A stretch of DNA of 64,000 nucleotides from Hyphomicrobiales bacterium. Its GTDB lineage: Bacteria > Pseudomonadota > Alphaproteobacteria > Rhizobiales > Rhizobiaceae. Below the pieces are notes generated by a model that worked only from the letters and a program-made list of their open reading frames with translations, ran no database searches and was not told the origin of the DNA. Below, in pieces: positions 27,079 to 37,464 of this stretch. Location of the stretch: positions 1-64,000 of the forward strand of contig UBUL01000015.1 of the NCBI GenBank assembly GCA_900468625.1. Direction: 5' to 3'. Position 1 is the first letter of the stretch; each line of letters opens with the position of its first letter. The position numbers and the translations under genes were made by a program.

Positions 27079-28490
27079 AGCTGCCGAAGGCAATCGGCCT
27101 TGTGCATTTTATCGGTATCGGCGGCATCGGGATGAGCGGCATCGCCGAGGTTTTGCATAACCTCGGTCATCGCGTGCAGGGTTCCGACCAATCGGAAAGC
27201 GCCAACGTGCAGCGGCTGCGCGACAAGGGCATTCCGGTCCATATCGGCCACAAGGCAGAGAACCTCGGCGACGCCGAAGTCGTCGTCGTTTCCACCGCCA
27301 TCAAGAAGACCAATCCGGAACTTGTCGCTGCGCGCGAAAAGCTGCTGCCGGTCGTGCGCCGTGCCGAGATGCTGGCCGAGCTGATGCGTTTCCGCAGCGC
27401 CATTGCTATCGGTGGCACGCATGGCAAGACCACGACGACATCGCTGGTGGCGACGCTTCTGGAAGCCGGCGGGCTGGATCCGACCGTCATCAACGGCGGC
27501 ATCATCAATGCCTATGGCACCAACGCGCGCATGGGTGAGGGCGAGTGGATGGTGGTCGAGGCTGATGAATCGGACGGCACGTTCCTGAAGCTGCCGGCCG
27601 ACGTCGCAGTCGTCACCAATATCGATCCGGAACATCTCGACCATTACGGCAATTTCGATGCCGTCCGGGCCGCCTTCCGGCAGTTCGTCGAGAACGTGCC
27701 GTTCTACGGTTTCGGCGTCATGTGCATCGATCATCCGGAAGTGCAGGCGCTCGTTGGTCGCATCGAGGACCGCAAGGTCATCACCTATGGCGAGAATCCG
27801 CAGGCGGACGTTCGTTTCTCGAATGTGCGCATCGACGGCACGCGTTCACTGTTCGATGTCGAAATCCGCAGGCGCCGCACGGGCAAGGTGTTTCAGATCA
27901 AGGATCTCGTGATGCCGATGCCTGGCCGTCACAATATTTCCAATGCGACGGCTGCCGTTGCCGTTGCCAACCGGCTGGGGATTTCCAGCGAGGCGATCGC
28001 CAAGGGGCTCGCATCCTTCGGCGGCGTTAAGCGCCGGTTCACGCTGACGGGCGAATGGAACGGGGTGAAGGTTTTTGACGACTACGGCCATCACCCCGTC
28101 GAGATCAAGGCCGTGCTGAAGGCTGCGCGTGAAGCCTGCAAGGGCCGGATCATCGCCGTTCATCAGCCGCATCGCTATAGCCGCCTGTCGAGCCTGTTCG
28201 AGGAATTCGCCGCCTGCTTCAACGATGCCGACAGCATCTTCCTGGCGCCGGTCTATGCCGCAGGTGAAGACCCCATCGAAGGCATCGATTCGCAGACATT
28301 GGTTTCGCGCATCAAGGCCGGCGGCCATCGCGACGCGCGCTATCTGCCGTCACAGGAAGATCTTGCCGCCATGGTTGCAGAGATTGCACGGCCGGGTGAT
28401 TTTGTGGTTTTGTTGGGTGCTGGCAGCATCACATATTGGGCAGCATCATTGCCAAAGGAATTGGAAGGCCTTTCGGGTACGTCCGCATGA
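27075..28490 (+). CDS. murC: MurC, UDP-MurNAc:L-alanine ligase
   Basis: A 471-residue Mur ligase catalysing the first peptide-stem addition. [17 protein letters not shown] is the N-terminal UDP-binding loop; [12 protein letters not shown] (113-124) the ATP loop; [14 protein letters not shown] and [11 protein letters not shown] the central signatures; [16 protein letters not shown] and [13 protein letters not shown] the C-terminal ones. ATGA overlaps connect it with murG upstream and murB downstream, so the three genes are probably translationally coupled. Confidence 0.96.
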   Translation: MKLPKAIGLVHFIGIGGIGMSGIAEVLHNLGHRVQGSDQSESANVQRLRDKGIPVHIGHKAENLGDAEVVVVSTAIKKTNPELVAAREKLLPVVRRAEMLAELMRFRSAIAIGGTHGKTTTTSLVATLLEAGGLDPTVINGGIINAYGTNARMGEGEWMVVEADESDGTFLKLPADVAVVTNIDPEHLDHYGNFDAVRAAFRQFVENVPFYGFGVMCIDHPEVQALVGRIEDRKVITYGENPQADVRFSNVRIDGTRSLFDVEIRRRRTGKVFQIKDLVMPMPGRHNISNATAAVAVANRLGISSEAIAKGLASFGGVKRRFTLTGEWNGVKVFDDYGHHPVEIKAVLKAAREACKGRIIAVHQPHRYSRLSSLFEEFAACFNDADSIFLAPVYAAGEDPIEGIDSQTLVSRIKAGGHRDARYLPSQEDLAAMVAEIARPGDFVVLLGAGSITYWAASLPKELEGLSGTSA

Positions 28491-29461
28491 AACAGGTAAA
28501 TGGGGAAAAGCTTCTGGCGTCGCTCGGCGACGGAGTAAAAGACATCAGGGGCCGGCTGACGCCGGACGCGCCGATGGATCGTGTGACATGGTTCCGTTCC
28601 GGCGGGCTGGCGGAGCTGATGTTCCAGCCGCATGACACGGATGATCTCATCGCCTTCCTGAAGATCCTGCCGGAAGAGGTGCCGCTGACGGTCGTCGGCG
28701 TGGGGTCGAACATTTTGGTGCGCGACGGCGGCATTCCGGGCGTCGTTCTCAGGCTTTCAGCCAAGGGCTTCGGCTCGGTCGAGCTTGCCGGCGAGAATCG
28801 CATTCTGGCCGGTGCCATTTGCCCGGACAAGCACGTCGCGGCAATGGCGATGGACAACAGCATCGGCGGTTTCCACTTCTACTACGGCATTCCGGGCAGC
28901 ATCGGTGGCGCTGCACGGATGAATGCAGGCGCCAACGGCGCGGAAACACGGGAGCGCGTCATCGAAGTACATGCGGTCGACCGCAAGGGTGACAAGCATG
29001 TCCTGACCAATGCGGAGATGGGTTACAGCTACCGCCATTCCGATGCCTCTGAAGATCTGATCTTCACGCATGTCCTTTTCGAGGGCTATCCGGAGGACCG
29101 CGCCAAGATCCGTGCCGAGATGGATGCGGTGCGCGCTCATCGCGAAACCGTGCAGCCGATCCGAGAAAAAACCGGTGGCTCAACCTTCAAGAATCCGGAG
29201 GGCCTTTCCGCCTGGAAGCTGATCGACGAGGCGGGCTGCCGCGGCCTCGTCATCGGCGGTGCGCAGATGTCGTCGCTGCATTGCAATTTCATGATCAACA
29301 TGGAGCAGGCGACGGGCTACGATCTGGAATATCTCGGCGAGCAGGTTCGCCGCGAGGTTTTCGAGAAGTCGGGCGTCAAGCTGGAATGGGAGATCAAGCG
29401 TCTCGGACACTTCATGCCCGGTCGGGAAGTTCGGCCGTTCCAGGGTGTCACAACGGAATAG
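28487..29461 (+). CDS. murB: MurB, UDP-N-acetylenolpyruvoylglucosamine reductase
   Basis: A 324-residue FAD enzyme that reduces UDP-GlcNAc-enolpyruvate to UDP-MurNAc with NADPH. The FAD domain shows [14 protein letters not shown] and [21 protein letters not shown]; the catalytic Ser lies in [34 protein letters not shown] closes the family pattern, a type II MurB. The ATG at 28487 overlaps the murC stop; the 17-codon upstream extension runs inside murC. It is the last gene of the first dcw block and is followed by a strong terminator. Confidence 0.95.
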   Translation: MKQVNGEKLLASLGDGVKDIRGRLTPDAPMDRVTWFRSGGLAELMFQPHDTDDLIAFLKILPEEVPLTVVGVGSNILVRDGGIPGVVLRLSAKGFGSVELAGENRILAGAICPDKHVAAMAMDNSIGGFHFYYGIPGSIGGAARMNAGANGAETRERVIEVHAVDRKGDKHVLTNAEMGYSYRHSDASEDLIFTHVLFEGYPEDRAKIRAEMDAVRAHRETVQPIREKTGGSTFKNPEGLSAWKLIDEAGCRGLVIGGAQMSSLHCNFMINMEQATGYDLEYLGEQVRREVFEKSGVKLEWEIKRLGHFMPGREVRPFQGVTTE

Positions 29462-29501
29462 GTTCGATGTAAAAAGCTCGAACCTCATAAAATGATTCAA
29501 C

Positions 29502-29530
29502 AAAAAGGCCGGGTGAAAACCCGGCCTTTT
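29502..29530. terminator. Bidirectional terminator after murB
   Basis: AAAAGGCCGGG, a loop TGAAAA, then CCCGGCCTTTT: a long GC-rich stem flanked by As on the left and Ts on the right, so it works on both strands. It separates murB (plus) from the convergent MHS transporter gene (minus) and ends the first dcw block. Confidence 0.9.
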
Positions 29531-29551
29531 CAGTCTGTTGCGTCGCGTTTC

Positions 29552-30883
29552 TCAGACTTCGTCGCTGCCCGAAAGGAGGATGCCGATGAGCGAAAGCAGG
29601 GCGGCGGCCGCCAGATAGTAGCCGACATAGACGAGGCCGTAGGTGGTTGCGAGCCAGGTGGCGATATAGGGCGCCAGCGATGCGCCGACGATGCCGCCGA
29701 GATTGAAGGTCATCGAGGCGCCGGTGTAGCGCACCGTCGTCGGGAAAGGGGCTGCCAGCGCAGCGCCGATCGGACCGTAGGTGAACCCCATCAGGGCAAG
29801 GCCAATGATCGAGCAGACGAAGGCACCCGTGAGGCCTGCCGTCAGCAGCGATGCATAAAAGAGGCCGAAGATCAGGATGCCGATCGTCGTTAGGATCAAA
29901 ACCAGACGGCGCGAATAGCGATCGGACAAGAGGCCGGAGACCGGAATCATCAGACCGAAGAAGACGACGCCGACGAGCTGGACGACGAGGAATTGGGCCT
30001 GCGAGTAGCCGAGACCGGTCGGCAGAGGACCATTGCCCGGAGGTCTCGTGCCCCAGCTGAGCGTAAAGGCCGTCATCAGGTAGAAGAGCACGAAGGTCGC
30101 GACCGCGATGATGGTGCCGAGAATCAGGCTGCGGAGGTGCGAGCGGAAAATGACAGCAATCGGAACGGAAACCCGTTCCTCCTTCTCGATCGCGCGCTGG
30201 AATTCGGGGGTTTCCGTGATCTTCAGGCGGACATAGAGGCCGACAGCCACCAGCACGATGCTGATCAGGAAGGGAACGCGCCAGCCATAGTTGAGGAAGT
30301 CCGCATCAGCCATGCTTTCGCGCAGGATGAGGAAAAGACCCGCCGAGAGAATGAAGCCGATGGGGGCGCCGAGCTGCGGGAACATGGCATACCAGCTGCG
30401 CTTGCCTTCCGGCGCATTTTCTGTCGCCAGCAATACCGCGCCGCCCCATTCGCCGCCGAGGCCGAGCCCCTGACCGAGGCGGCAAAGCGCCAGCAGAACC
30501 GGTGCGAGGACGCCGATCGATTCGTAGGTCGGCAGCATGCCGATCACGACCGTCGAGAGGCCCATGGTCATCAGAGCTGCAACCAGTGTCGCCTTGCGGC
30601 CGATCCGGTCTCCGAAGTGACCGAAGATCATCGCGCCGATCGGGCGAGCGAAGAAGGCGATGGAGAAGGTGGCAAAGGACTGCAGGGTTGCCGAGGTCGG
30701 GTCGCTTGCAGGGAAGAACAGCTTCGGGAAGACGATAACCGCCGCCGTTGCATAAACATAGAAATCAAAAAATTCGATCGTTGTGCCGATGAGGCTCGCG
30801 ATCAGAACACGCGCCGGAGAATTTGCAACAGCGTTGTTCGATGACGAGGGGGTCGGCGACAAAGGAGATATCGCGTCAGTCAT
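29552..30883 (-). CDS. MFS transporter of the metabolite:H+ symporter (MHS) family
   Basis: A 443-residue 12-helix transporter of the MHS group (ShiA, ProP, KgtP, citrate carriers). The N-terminal IGTTIEFFDFYVYATAA, the loop FGHFGDRIGRKATLVAALM between helices 2 and 3, and LCRLGQGLGLGGEWGGAVLLA are characteristic. The likely substrate is an organic acid, a betaine or shikimate-like compound, but it cannot be told apart here. With aqpZ, the gene splits the dcw cluster, being inserted between murB and ddlB in the opposite orientation. The N-terminal 20 residues are Ser/Pro-rich and not conserved. Confidence 0.88.
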   Translation of the reverse strand: MTDAISPLSPTPSSSNNAVANSPARVLIASLIGTTIEFFDFYVYATAAVIVFPKLFFPASDPTSATLQSFATFSIAFFARPIGAMIFGHFGDRIGRKATLVAALMTMGLSTVVIGMLPTYESIGVLAPVLLALCRLGQGLGLGGEWGGAVLLATENAPEGKRSWYAMFPQLGAPIGFILSAGLFLILRESMADADFLNYGWRVPFLISIVLVAVGLYVRLKITETPEFQRAIEKEERVSVPIAVIFRSHLRSLILGTIIAVATFVLFYLMTAFTLSWGTRPPGNGPLPTGLGYSQAQFLVVQLVGVVFFGLMIPVSGLLSDRYSRRLVLILTTIGILIFGLFYASLLTAGLTGAFVCSIIGLALMGFTYGPIGAALAAPFPTTVRYTGASMTFNLGGIVGASLAPYIATWLATTYGLVYVGYYLAAAALLSLIGILLSGSDEV

Positions 30884-31137
30884 GATCCCACCAATTCATG
30901 TGAAGCTAAGGCGCGCTTAGCGGATGAAAATTGTCCTTAGCGTAATTTTTGTTCAACGCAAACGTTAACTGCGCAAGAAATCAGCGGTTGCGTGCTATCG
31001 TTTTGCCGTAATTGTTGATTCGTGAGCAATCGGGCGGATATTTGCTGTTGGGTGGGCCTCGTCCGGCAAGTCCTTGCCGGATCTTTTTCACCAGTGGTTG
31101 ATTCTCGTTCGGATTGCGGGCTGAGGAGAAAGCTTTC

Positions 31138-31824
31138 ATGCAGAAAAAACTCATTGCTGAGTTTCTTGGGACGTTTTGGCTCGTATTCGGCGGCTGCGGC
31201 AGTGCGATCTTCGCAGCGGCATTTCCGAGCCTCGGTATCGGTTTTCTAGGTGTAGCCTTTGCGTTTGGTCTGACCGTGCTGACCATGGCTTTTGCCGTCG
31301 GCGGCATATCGGGAGGGCATTTCAACCCGGCTGTTTCGGTCGGCTTGACGGTTGCCGGCCGTTTTCCCGGCGGGCAGCTTATCCCCTATATCATCTCGCA
31401 GGTGATCGGCGCGATCGTCGCTGCGGCGGTGCTTTATCTGATTGCAAGCGGCAAGGCTGATTTCCAGCTCGGCGGCTTTGCAGCGAACGGCTACGGGGAG
31501 CATTCTCCAGGCGGGTATTCCATGGTGTCGGCATTGGTAGCCGAGATCGTGCTGACGCTGTTTTTCCTGGTCGTGATTCTTGGTTCGACGAGCAGCAAAG
31601 TACCGGCCGGCTTTGCGCCGATCGCCATTGGCCTGGCGTTGACGCTGATCCATCTGATCTCGATCCCGATCACCAACACGTCGGTCAATCCGGCCCGCTC
31701 GACGGGGCAGGCGTTGTTCGTCGGCGGTTGGGCCTTGCAGCAGCTTTGGCTGTTCTGGGTTGCTCCTATCGTAGGCGGAGCGCTGGGCGGCCTTGTCTGG
31801 AAACTGGTCGACGACATCGAGTGA
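31138..31824 (+). CDS. aqpZ: AqpZ, water-channel aquaporin
   Basis: A 228-residue six-helix MIP-family channel. The two pore half-helices bear NPA as GGHFNPAVS and [14 protein letters not shown]; the aromatic/arginine filter Arg follows the second NPA, and the spacing of the C-terminal loop fits water-selective AqpZ rather than a glycerol facilitator. The ATG at 31138 follows GAGGAG; a start eight codons earlier has no RBS. The gene stands alone between a divergent MHS transporter and its own terminator and is unrelated in function to the flanking cell-wall genes, except for a possible osmotic role. Confidence 0.92.
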   Translation: MQKKLIAEFLGTFWLVFGGCGSAIFAAAFPSLGIGFLGVAFAFGLTVLTMAFAVGGISGGHFNPAVSVGLTVAGRFPGGQLIPYIISQVIGAIVAAAVLYLIASGKADFQLGGFAANGYGEHSPGGYSMVSALVAEIVLTLFFLVVILGSTSSKVPAGFAPIAIGLALTLIHLISIPITNTSVNPARSTGQALFVGGWALQQLWLFWVAPIVGGALGGLVWKLVDDIE

Positions 31825-31845
31825 TATCGTTGTCATTTCGAAGCT

Positions 31846-31886
31846 TTGAGCCCCGCATCGAACCATCGATGCGGGGCTCATTGTTT
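31846..31886 (+). terminator. Terminator of aqpZ
   Basis: GAGCCCCGCATCG and CGATGCGGGGCTC form a perfect 13-bp stem around AACCAT, followed by ATTGTTT. It lies 24 bases after the aqpZ stop and isolates the second dcw block from it. Confidence 0.85.
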
Positions 31887-31997
31887 AAAAAATCTAAATG
31901 TAGCGATTTCAAAAGTAGCAACTCCATGATTCTAATGGCAGAATTCTTTAAGCCGGTTTGATTCGAAGCATTCGATGATCGGCAGAGCGGTCGAAAG

Positions 31998-32030
31998 TTA
32001 ACGAAAGTAAACGCTTCATTAACCTTAATG
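31998..32030 (+). promoter_or_regulatory. TTAA-rich control element upstream of ddlB
   Basis: TTAA occurs at 31998, 32019 and 32025. The last two form the inverted repeat CATTAA-CC-TTAATG (32017-32030), similar in layout to CGTTAA-AC-TTAACG before mraZ. CtrA sites are TTAA-N7-TTAA, so this is only CtrA-like. The start codon of ddlB is 93 bases downstream. Confidence 0.4.
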
Positions 32031-32122
32031 TCGTTCTAATCAGCCTATTGAAATCGGGGCGAGAATCGCTGTCAGGCGAGGCCCGCAAAAGCAAAGCAGA
32101 GACCGTGAGGTCGGGGGTATTG

Positions 32123-33049
32123 ATGGGTGGCAAGCATGTCGCTGTCCTTTTGGGCGGATTTTCCTCGGAAAGGCCGGTCAGTCTTTCCTCGGGAAAGGCA
32201 TGCGCCGATACCCTGGAAGCTGAAGGCTTCCGGGTTACCCGCCTCGATGTGGATCACGATGTCGCCAGCCGCCTGGCCGAGTTGAAGCCCGACGTGGTCT
32301 TCAATGCGCTGCATGGTCCTTTCGGGGAGGACGGCACCATTCAGGGCATTCTCGAATATCTGCAGATTCCCTATACGCATTCCGGTGTGCTTGCCTCGGC
32401 TCTCGCGATGGACAAGTCCCGTGCGAAAACGGTTGTCGCTGCGGCCGGTGTTCCGGTTGCCGGCTCGATCGTCATGAGCCGCTTCGGTATTGTCGGCGAA
32501 CATCCGATGAAGCCGCCTTACGTCGTCAAGCCGGTGCGCGAGGGGTCGAGCTTCGGTGTCGTGATTGTCAAGGAAGATCAGGCGCATCCGCCGCAGATCG
32601 TTACGTCTTCGGAGTGGCGCTACGGTGACGAGGTGCTTGTTGAGCGTTATATCCATGGGCGTGAGCTGACTTGCGGCGTCATGGATGGCAAGGTTCTGGG
32701 CGTTACGGAAATCGTGCCGCTCGGCCACAGCTTCTATGATTACGATGCCAAATACGCCAAGGGTGGGTCAAAACATGTCTTGCCGGCGGAAATTTCACCG
32801 AATCTTTACCAAAAGATACAAACATTATCGTTAAGGGCGCATGAAGCTATCGGCTGCCGCGGTGTTAGTCGATCTGACTTCCGTTTTGACGATCGCTTTT
32901 CCGAAGAGGGCGAACTTGTCTGGTTGGAGATCAATACCCAGCCGGGCATGACTCCTACCTCCCTGGTGCCTGAAATGGCCGCTCATGCCGGCTACTCTTT
33001 TGGTGAATTTCTCCGGTGGATGGTGGAGGACGCGTCTTGTTTGCGCTGA
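32123..33049 (+). CDS. ddlB: DdlB, D-alanine:D-alanine ligase
   Basis: A 308-residue ATP-grasp enzyme joining two D-alanines for Mur[18 protein letters not shown] is the N-terminal signature, [18 protein letters not shown] and [19 protein letters not shown] follow, [11 protein letters not shown] binds ATP, and SRSDFRF with [13 protein letters not shown] gives the metal ligands. The start at 32123 follows GGGGG; the 25 upstream in-frame codons lack conservation. It heads the second dcw block and overlaps ftsQ by 13 bases. Confidence 0.95.
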   Translation: MGGKHVAVLLGGFSSERPVSLSSGKACADTLEAEGFRVTRLDVDHDVASRLAELKPDVVFNALHGPFGEDGTIQGILEYLQIPYTHSGVLASALAMDKSRAKTVVAAAGVPVAGSIVMSRFGIVGEHPMKPPYVVKPVREGSSFGVVIVKEDQAHPPQIVTSSEWRYGDEVLVERYIHGRELTCGVMDGKVLGVTEIVPLGHSFYDYDAKYAKGGSKHVLPAEISPNLYQKIQTLSLRAHEAIGCRGVSRSDFRFDDRFSEEGELVWLEINTQPGMTPTSLVPEMAAHAGYSFGEFLRWMVEDASCLR

Positions 33050-33969
33050 CGGTCAAAAATATGAGGCGGTCCCGTCATCGCGTCCCGCTCGCCATCGACG
33101 ACGTCGAGGATGCGTTCGTCCTGCCGCGTCCGCTGCGCCGCGTCGTTCGCTTTTTGGTCAGCCTTGGTTCCGGCCGCATCAATATTCCCGCGCACACGGG
33201 CACGGTTTCGGCCTTCATCCTCTTTGCTGCGACCGGCCTCTATGGCATGTCCGTCGGCGGCCATGGCCAGGCTGTTGCTGAGGCGACGACCTCCGCTGCC
33301 GGTTTCGCCATCGAAGATGTGAAGGTTTCCGGCAACGACGAAACCTCGGAAATCGAGATCCTGCAGCTGCTCGGTCTCGACGGCACGACCTCGCTCGTCG
33401 CTCTCAATGCCGATGCTGCCCGCCAGAAGATCTCGAATCTCCCCTGGGTTCAGAATGTCGAGGTCCGTAAGGTCTATCCGAGAACCGTGGTGGTGAAACT
33501 GAAGGAGCGCAAGGCCTATGCCATCTGGCAGCATGGCTCCGAGCTTTCGCTGATCCAGAAGGACGGCAGCGTGATCGCTCCGTTGCGCGACAACAAATTT
33601 GCAAAGCTGCCGCTCTTCGTCGGTCGCGACGCCGAGACTGCGGCTGCCTCCATCGACGATCAATTTGCCAAGTGGCCCGATGTCCGCAGCCATGTGAAAG
33701 CCTTCGTGCGCGTCGCAGGCCGCCGCTGGGATCTCTATCTCGACAATGGCGTGATCATCAAATTGCCGGAGGACAATGTCGACGGTGCGCTTGCTCGACT
33801 GACCAAGCTCGACAAGGACGAGAACCTTCTGCAGCGCGACATCGCCGCCGTCGATCTCCGTCTCGATGATCGCACCGCGATTGAATTGACTTCGGATGCC
33901 GCAACTCGCCGTCAGGCCGCCGTCGACGCAAGAAACAAAGCTTTGAAGAAAGCAGGGCAGGATACATGA
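33037..33969 (+). CDS. ftsQ: FtsQ, divisome protein
   Basis: A 310-residue bitopic inner-membrane protein. A basic cytoplasmic segment of about 50 residues precedes a helix (about 55-72, [18 protein letters not shown]), then the POTRA domain ([20 protein letters not shown]) and the FtsQ domain with [26 protein letters not shown]. FtsQ recruits FtsL/FtsB and regulates septal synthesis. The chosen start is TTG at 33037, seven bases after GGAGG and inside ddlB; a GTG at 33016 is an alternative. It overlaps ftsA by four bases. Confidence 0.9.
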   Translation: MFALTVKNMRRSRHRVPLAIDDVEDAFVLPRPLRRVVRFLVSLGSGRINIPAHTGTVSAFILFAATGLYGMSVGGHGQAVAEATTSAAGFAIEDVKVSGNDETSEIEILQLLGLDGTTSLVALNADAARQKISNLPWVQNVEVRKVYPRTVVVKLKERKAYAIWQHGSELSLIQKDGSVIAPLRDNKFAKLPLFVGRDAETAAASIDDQFAKWPDVRSHVKAFVRVAGRRWDLYLDNGVIIKLPEDNVDGALARLTKLDKDENLLQRDIAAVDLRLDDRTAIELTSDAATRRQAAVDARNKALKKAGQDT

Positions 33970-35297
33970 GCTTATTCGGTTCGTCCCATTTCGGCCTGCC
34001 TCGGTTGAAGCCGCTGTCCTCGAAGCGGTCGCATATCGTATCGGTTCTCGACATCGGCTCGACGAAGGTCGTCTGCATGATCGGCCGGCTGACTCCGCGT
34101 GAGGAGAGCCAGGTTCTACCGAACCGCACGCACAATATCGAGATCATCGGTATCGGCCATCAGCGTTCCCGTGGCATCAAGACCGGCGTGATTGCCGATC
34201 TCGACGCTCTGGAAGGTGTTGTGCGGCTTGCCGTCGATGCTGCCGAGCGCATGGCTGGCCTTACCGTCGACAGTCTGATCGTCAACGTCTCGGCTGGCCG
34301 TCTGGGCAGCGATATCTACACGGCAACCATCGATCTCGGTGGCCAGGAAGTGGAAGCCAACGATCTGAAGAAGGTTCTGGCTGCGGCGTGCCAGCAGTCG
34401 ATCCGCCAGGAGCGTGCAGTGCTGCATTCGCTGGCAACGGGCTACTCGCTCGACGGTGAGCGCGGCATCCGCGATCCGCTGGCGATGTTCGGTGATGCGC
34501 TCGGCGTCGATATGCATGTCGTGACGGCAGAGCGCGCGGCGCTTCGCAACCTCGAGCTCTGCATCAATCGCGCGCATCTTTCGGTCGAAGGCATGGTGGC
34601 GACACCCTATGCCAGCGGTCTGGCAGCACTCGTCGATGACGAAGTCGAGCTCGGTTGCGCCGCGATCGACATGGGCGGCGGTACGACGACGATTTCGGTT
34701 TTTGCCGAAGGTAAGCTGGTGCATACCGATGCCGTCAGCCTCGGCGGTCATCACGTCACCACGGACCTCGCGCGCGGTCTTTCCACCCGCATCGAGGATG
34801 CGGAGCGGCTGAAGGTCGTCCATGCCTCCGCTCTGGCGAATTCTTCGGAAGAGCGTGAACTGATTTCCATCCCGCCGATCGGCGAAGATGAGCGTGACCA
34901 GCCGACGCAGGTGCCGAAGGCGCTGGTGTCGCGCATCGTCAAGGCTCGTATCGAGGAAACCCTCGAGCTTATTCGCGATCGCATCCAGCGTTCGGGCTTC
35001 AGCCCGATCGTCGGCAAGCGCGTCGTCCTGACCGGCGGCGCGAGCCAGCTGACCGGCTTGCCCGATGTGGCACGCCGCGTTCTTGCCCGCAACGTCCGCA
35101 TCGGTCGTCCGATGGGCGTGTCCGGTTTGCCGACGGCAGCCAAGGGGCCGGCTTTTTCGACGGCGGTCGGTCTGATGATCTATCCGCAGGTCGCAGACAT
35201 GGAAACACATGCGCCGAGCAGCGGTCTGCTCTCGTCGTTTGGAGGTAACAACAGCCGGATCGGCCGTGTCGGCCAATGGCTGAAAGAGAGTTTTTGA
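33966..35297 (+). CDS. ftsA: FtsA, actin-like membrane tether of the Z ring
   Basis: A 443-residue actin/Hsp70-fold ATPase. Phosphate 1 motif SVLDIGSTKVVCMIG, the SHS2 (1C) domain around KTGVIADLDALEGVVRLAVDAA, phosphate 2 AAIDMGGGTTTISVF and the adenosine motif VVLTGGASQLTGLPD are all present. The C-terminus GRVGQWLKESF is the amphipathic helix that anchors FtsA and FtsZ to the membrane. An N-terminal extension of about 20 residues precedes the first strand. It overlaps ftsQ by four bases and is 102 bases from ftsZ. Confidence 0.95.
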   Translation: MSLFGSSHFGLPRLKPLSSKRSHIVSVLDIGSTKVVCMIGRLTPREESQVLPNRTHNIEIIGIGHQRSRGIKTGVIADLDALEGVVRLAVDAAERMAGLTVDSLIVNVSAGRLGSDIYTATIDLGGQEVEANDLKKVLAAACQQSIRQERAVLHSLATGYSLDGERGIRDPLAMFGDALGVDMHVVTAERAALRNLELCINRAHLSVEGMVATPYASGLAALVDDEVELGCAAIDMGGGTTTISVFAEGKLVHTDAVSLGGHHVTTDLARGLSTRIEDAERLKVVHASALANSSEERELISIPPIGEDERDQPTQVPKALVSRIVKARIEETLELIRDRIQRSGFSPIVGKRVVLTGGASQLTGLPDVARRVLARNVRIGRPMGVSGLPTAAKGPAFSTAVGLMIYPQVADMETHAPSSGLLSSFGGNNSRIGRVGQWLKESF

Positions 35298-35399
35298 GTG
35301 CCTGATCCCGGAATTCAGTCCGGGGCAAGCGTCAGGCAAGTGAAATCGAGTGAATTGGCCGGCGTGGCGATGCGGCCATAAAGAGAAGGAACGGGTACA

Positions 35400-37133
35400 A
35401 TGACTATCAAGCTGCATAAGCCAGATATCACCGAGCTTAAGCCGCGAATCACCGTGTTCGGTGTCGGCGGCGGTGGCGGCAATGCCGTCAACAACATGAT
35501 CACGGCAGGCTTGCAGGGCGTCGATTTCGTCGTCGCCAATACCGATGCTCAGGCGCTGACCATGACGAAGGCGGAGCGGATCATCCAGCTCGGCGTCAAT
35601 GTCACGGAAGGTCTTGGCGCCGGTTCGCAGCCGGAAGTCGGCCGTGCAGCTGCCGAAGAGTGCATCGATGAAATCATCGATCACCTCAACGGCACGCATA
35701 TGTGCTTCGTTACCGCCGGCATGGGCGGCGGCACGGGCACGGGCGCCGCTCCGGTCGTCGCGCAGGCGGCTCGCAACAAAGGCATCCTGACCGTCGGCGT
35801 CGTCACCAAGCCATTCCACTTCGAAGGCGGCCGCCGCATGCGTCTCGCCGAACAGGGTATCCAGGAACTGCAGAAGTCGGTCGACACGCTGATCGTCATC
35901 CCGAACCAGAACCTGTTCCGCATCGCCAACGACAAGACGACTTTCGCCGACGCGTTCTCGATGGCCGACCAGGTTCTCTATTCGGGCGTCGCCTGCATCA
36001 CCGACCTGATGGTGAAGGAAGGTCTCATCAACCTCGATTTCGCCGACGTCCGTTCGGTCATGCGCGAAATGGGCCGCGCCATGATGGGTACCGGCGAAGC
36101 TTCCGGCCAGGGCCGTGCGATGCAGGCCGCCGAGGCTGCCATTGCCAATCCGCTGCTCGACGAGACTTCGATGAAGGGCGCGCAGGGCCTGCTGATCTCG
36201 ATCACCGGCGGTCGCGATCTCACCCTGTTCGAAGTCGACGAAGCCGCGACCCGCATCCGCGAAGAAGTCGATCCGGACGCCAACATCATCCTCGGCGCCA
36301 CCTTCGACGAATCGCTCGAGGGCATCATCCGCGTTTCCGTCGTTGCAACCGGTATCGACCGCGCGATGAACGAAGCAGCCGACAGAGGCATGGAATTCCG
36401 CTCCGCCGCGAAGCCGGCTATGCGTCCTTCCGCGGCCGCCGCTCCGGCAGCGGCCGCAGCTCAGCCTGCCCACGTCGCGCAGGCCCCAATCGCACAGGCT
36501 GCCGCTGCGGCTCCCCGCACCGTGGATCCGGTTGCCCAGACCATTCGTGCAGCAGAGGCCGATCTAGAGCGCGAGCTGGAATTCCAGATGGGTCGCCAGG
36601 CTCACGTCCAGCAGCAGCCGGCAATGCAGCAGGCCCCGGCGCCGGAGGATAACTTCCGTCCGCAGAGCCGTATCTTCGCCGCAGCTCCGGAAGCTCAACC
36701 GGTCCGTCAGGCCCCGGTTCAGCCGCAGCCGGCACCGGTCATGCAGCAGCAGCCGATCATCCGTCAGGCTCCCGAGCAGGTCCGCATGCCGAAGGTCGAG
36801 GACTTCCCGCCGGTCGTCAAGGCCGAAATGGAACACCGCGCTCAGCCGGCAGCCACCCCGGCCACCGAAGAGCGCGGCCCGATGGGTCTGCTGAAGCGAA
36901 TCACCAATTCGCTCGGCCGTCGCGAAGAAGATCCGGCTTTCGACGACATGATGGCTCCGACGAACAATGCCGCTCCGCAGCAGCGTCGTGCGCCGTCGCC
37001 GGAGGCCAGCCTCTACGCTCCGCGTCGTGGCCAGCTCGACGATCACGGCCGCCAGGCTCCGCAGGCACGCATGGCGAGCCACGAGGACGACCAGCTCGAG
37101 ATCCCGGCCTTCCTGCGCCGCCAGTCGAACTGA
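35400..37133 (+). CDS. ftsZ: FtsZ, tubulin-like division GTPase with long C-terminal linker
   Basis: A 577-residue FtsZ. The GTPase core (about residues 12-320) has [15 protein letters not shown], the tubulin signature [14 protein letters not shown], and the T7 synergy loop with [11 protein letters not shown]. Residues from about 325 to 560 form a low-complexity Ala/Gln/Pro-rich linker, far longer than in E. coli (383 residues in total) but normal for rhizobia and Caulobacter. The conserved C-terminal peptide is [12 protein letters not shown], which would bind FtsA. The ATG follows GAAGGAACGGG and a 102-base gap that could hold an extra promoter. A terminator follows. Confidence 0.97.
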   Translation: MTIKLHKPDITELKPRITVFGVGGGGGNAVNNMITAGLQGVDFVVANTDAQALTMTKAERIIQLGVNVTEGLGAGSQPEVGRAAAEECIDEIIDHLNGTHMCFVTAGMGGGTGTGAAPVVAQAARNKGILTVGVVTKPFHFEGGRRMRLAEQGIQELQKSVDTLIVIPNQNLFRIANDKTTFADAFSMADQVLYSGVACITDLMVKEGLINLDFADVRSVMREMGRAMMGTGEASGQGRAMQAAEAAIANPLLDETSMKGAQGLLISITGGRDLTLFEVDEAATRIREEVDPDANIILGATFDESLEGIIRVSVVATGIDRAMNEAADRGMEFRSAAKPAMRPSAAAAPAAAAAQPAHVAQAPIAQAAAAAPRTVDPVAQTIRAAEADLERELEFQMGRQAHVQQQPAMQQAPAPEDNFRPQSRIFAAAPEAQPVRQAPVQPQPAPVMQQQPIIRQAPEQVRMPKVEDFPPVVKAEMEHRAQPAATPATEERGPMGLLKRITNSLGRREEDPAFDDMMAPTNNAAPQQRRAPSPEASLYAPRRGQLDDHGRQAPQARMASHEDDQLEIPAFLRRQSN

Positions 37134-37178
37134 CCCGATGCTGAACGACCTTTTAATAGGTTGCTAACCATACTAATG

Positions 37179-37215
37179 AAATCCGGGGCCGAAAGACCCC
37201 GGATTTCCTTATTTT
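37179..37215 (+). terminator. Terminator of ftsZ
   Basis: AAATCCGGGG and CCCCGGATTT pair over 10 bp around an 8-base loop, followed by CCTTATTTT. It lies 46 bases after the ftsZ stop and ends the second dcw block. Confidence 0.9.
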
Positions 37216-37464
37216 AGACCTGTTGCCATATCTTGGATTCTCCAACGAATTCAATTGACTGCTTTCGTAACAAACCGAAAGAAACAGTGATTTGGAATGC
37301 GGTGATCCCGCGCGTATGTAGATACCAAGCGAGCCTGCGGAATCACATTCGGCAATGAATGCATGTGACATTCGCGGCACAGTTAACAGACTGAACCGGC
37401 GATAAAGGGTAAGGGTCCGAAGATGACCGCCCGGCCTGGATCAGACAGACGAAGGCAGAATTAT

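Noticed and set aside
34116..36473. A 785-codon open frame on the minus strand across ftsA and ftsZ
   Set aside because: It is antisense to two certain genes. Long antisense frames are expected in high-GC coding DNA; its composition (runs of Arg, His, Asp, Gln) shows no domain, signal or RBS.
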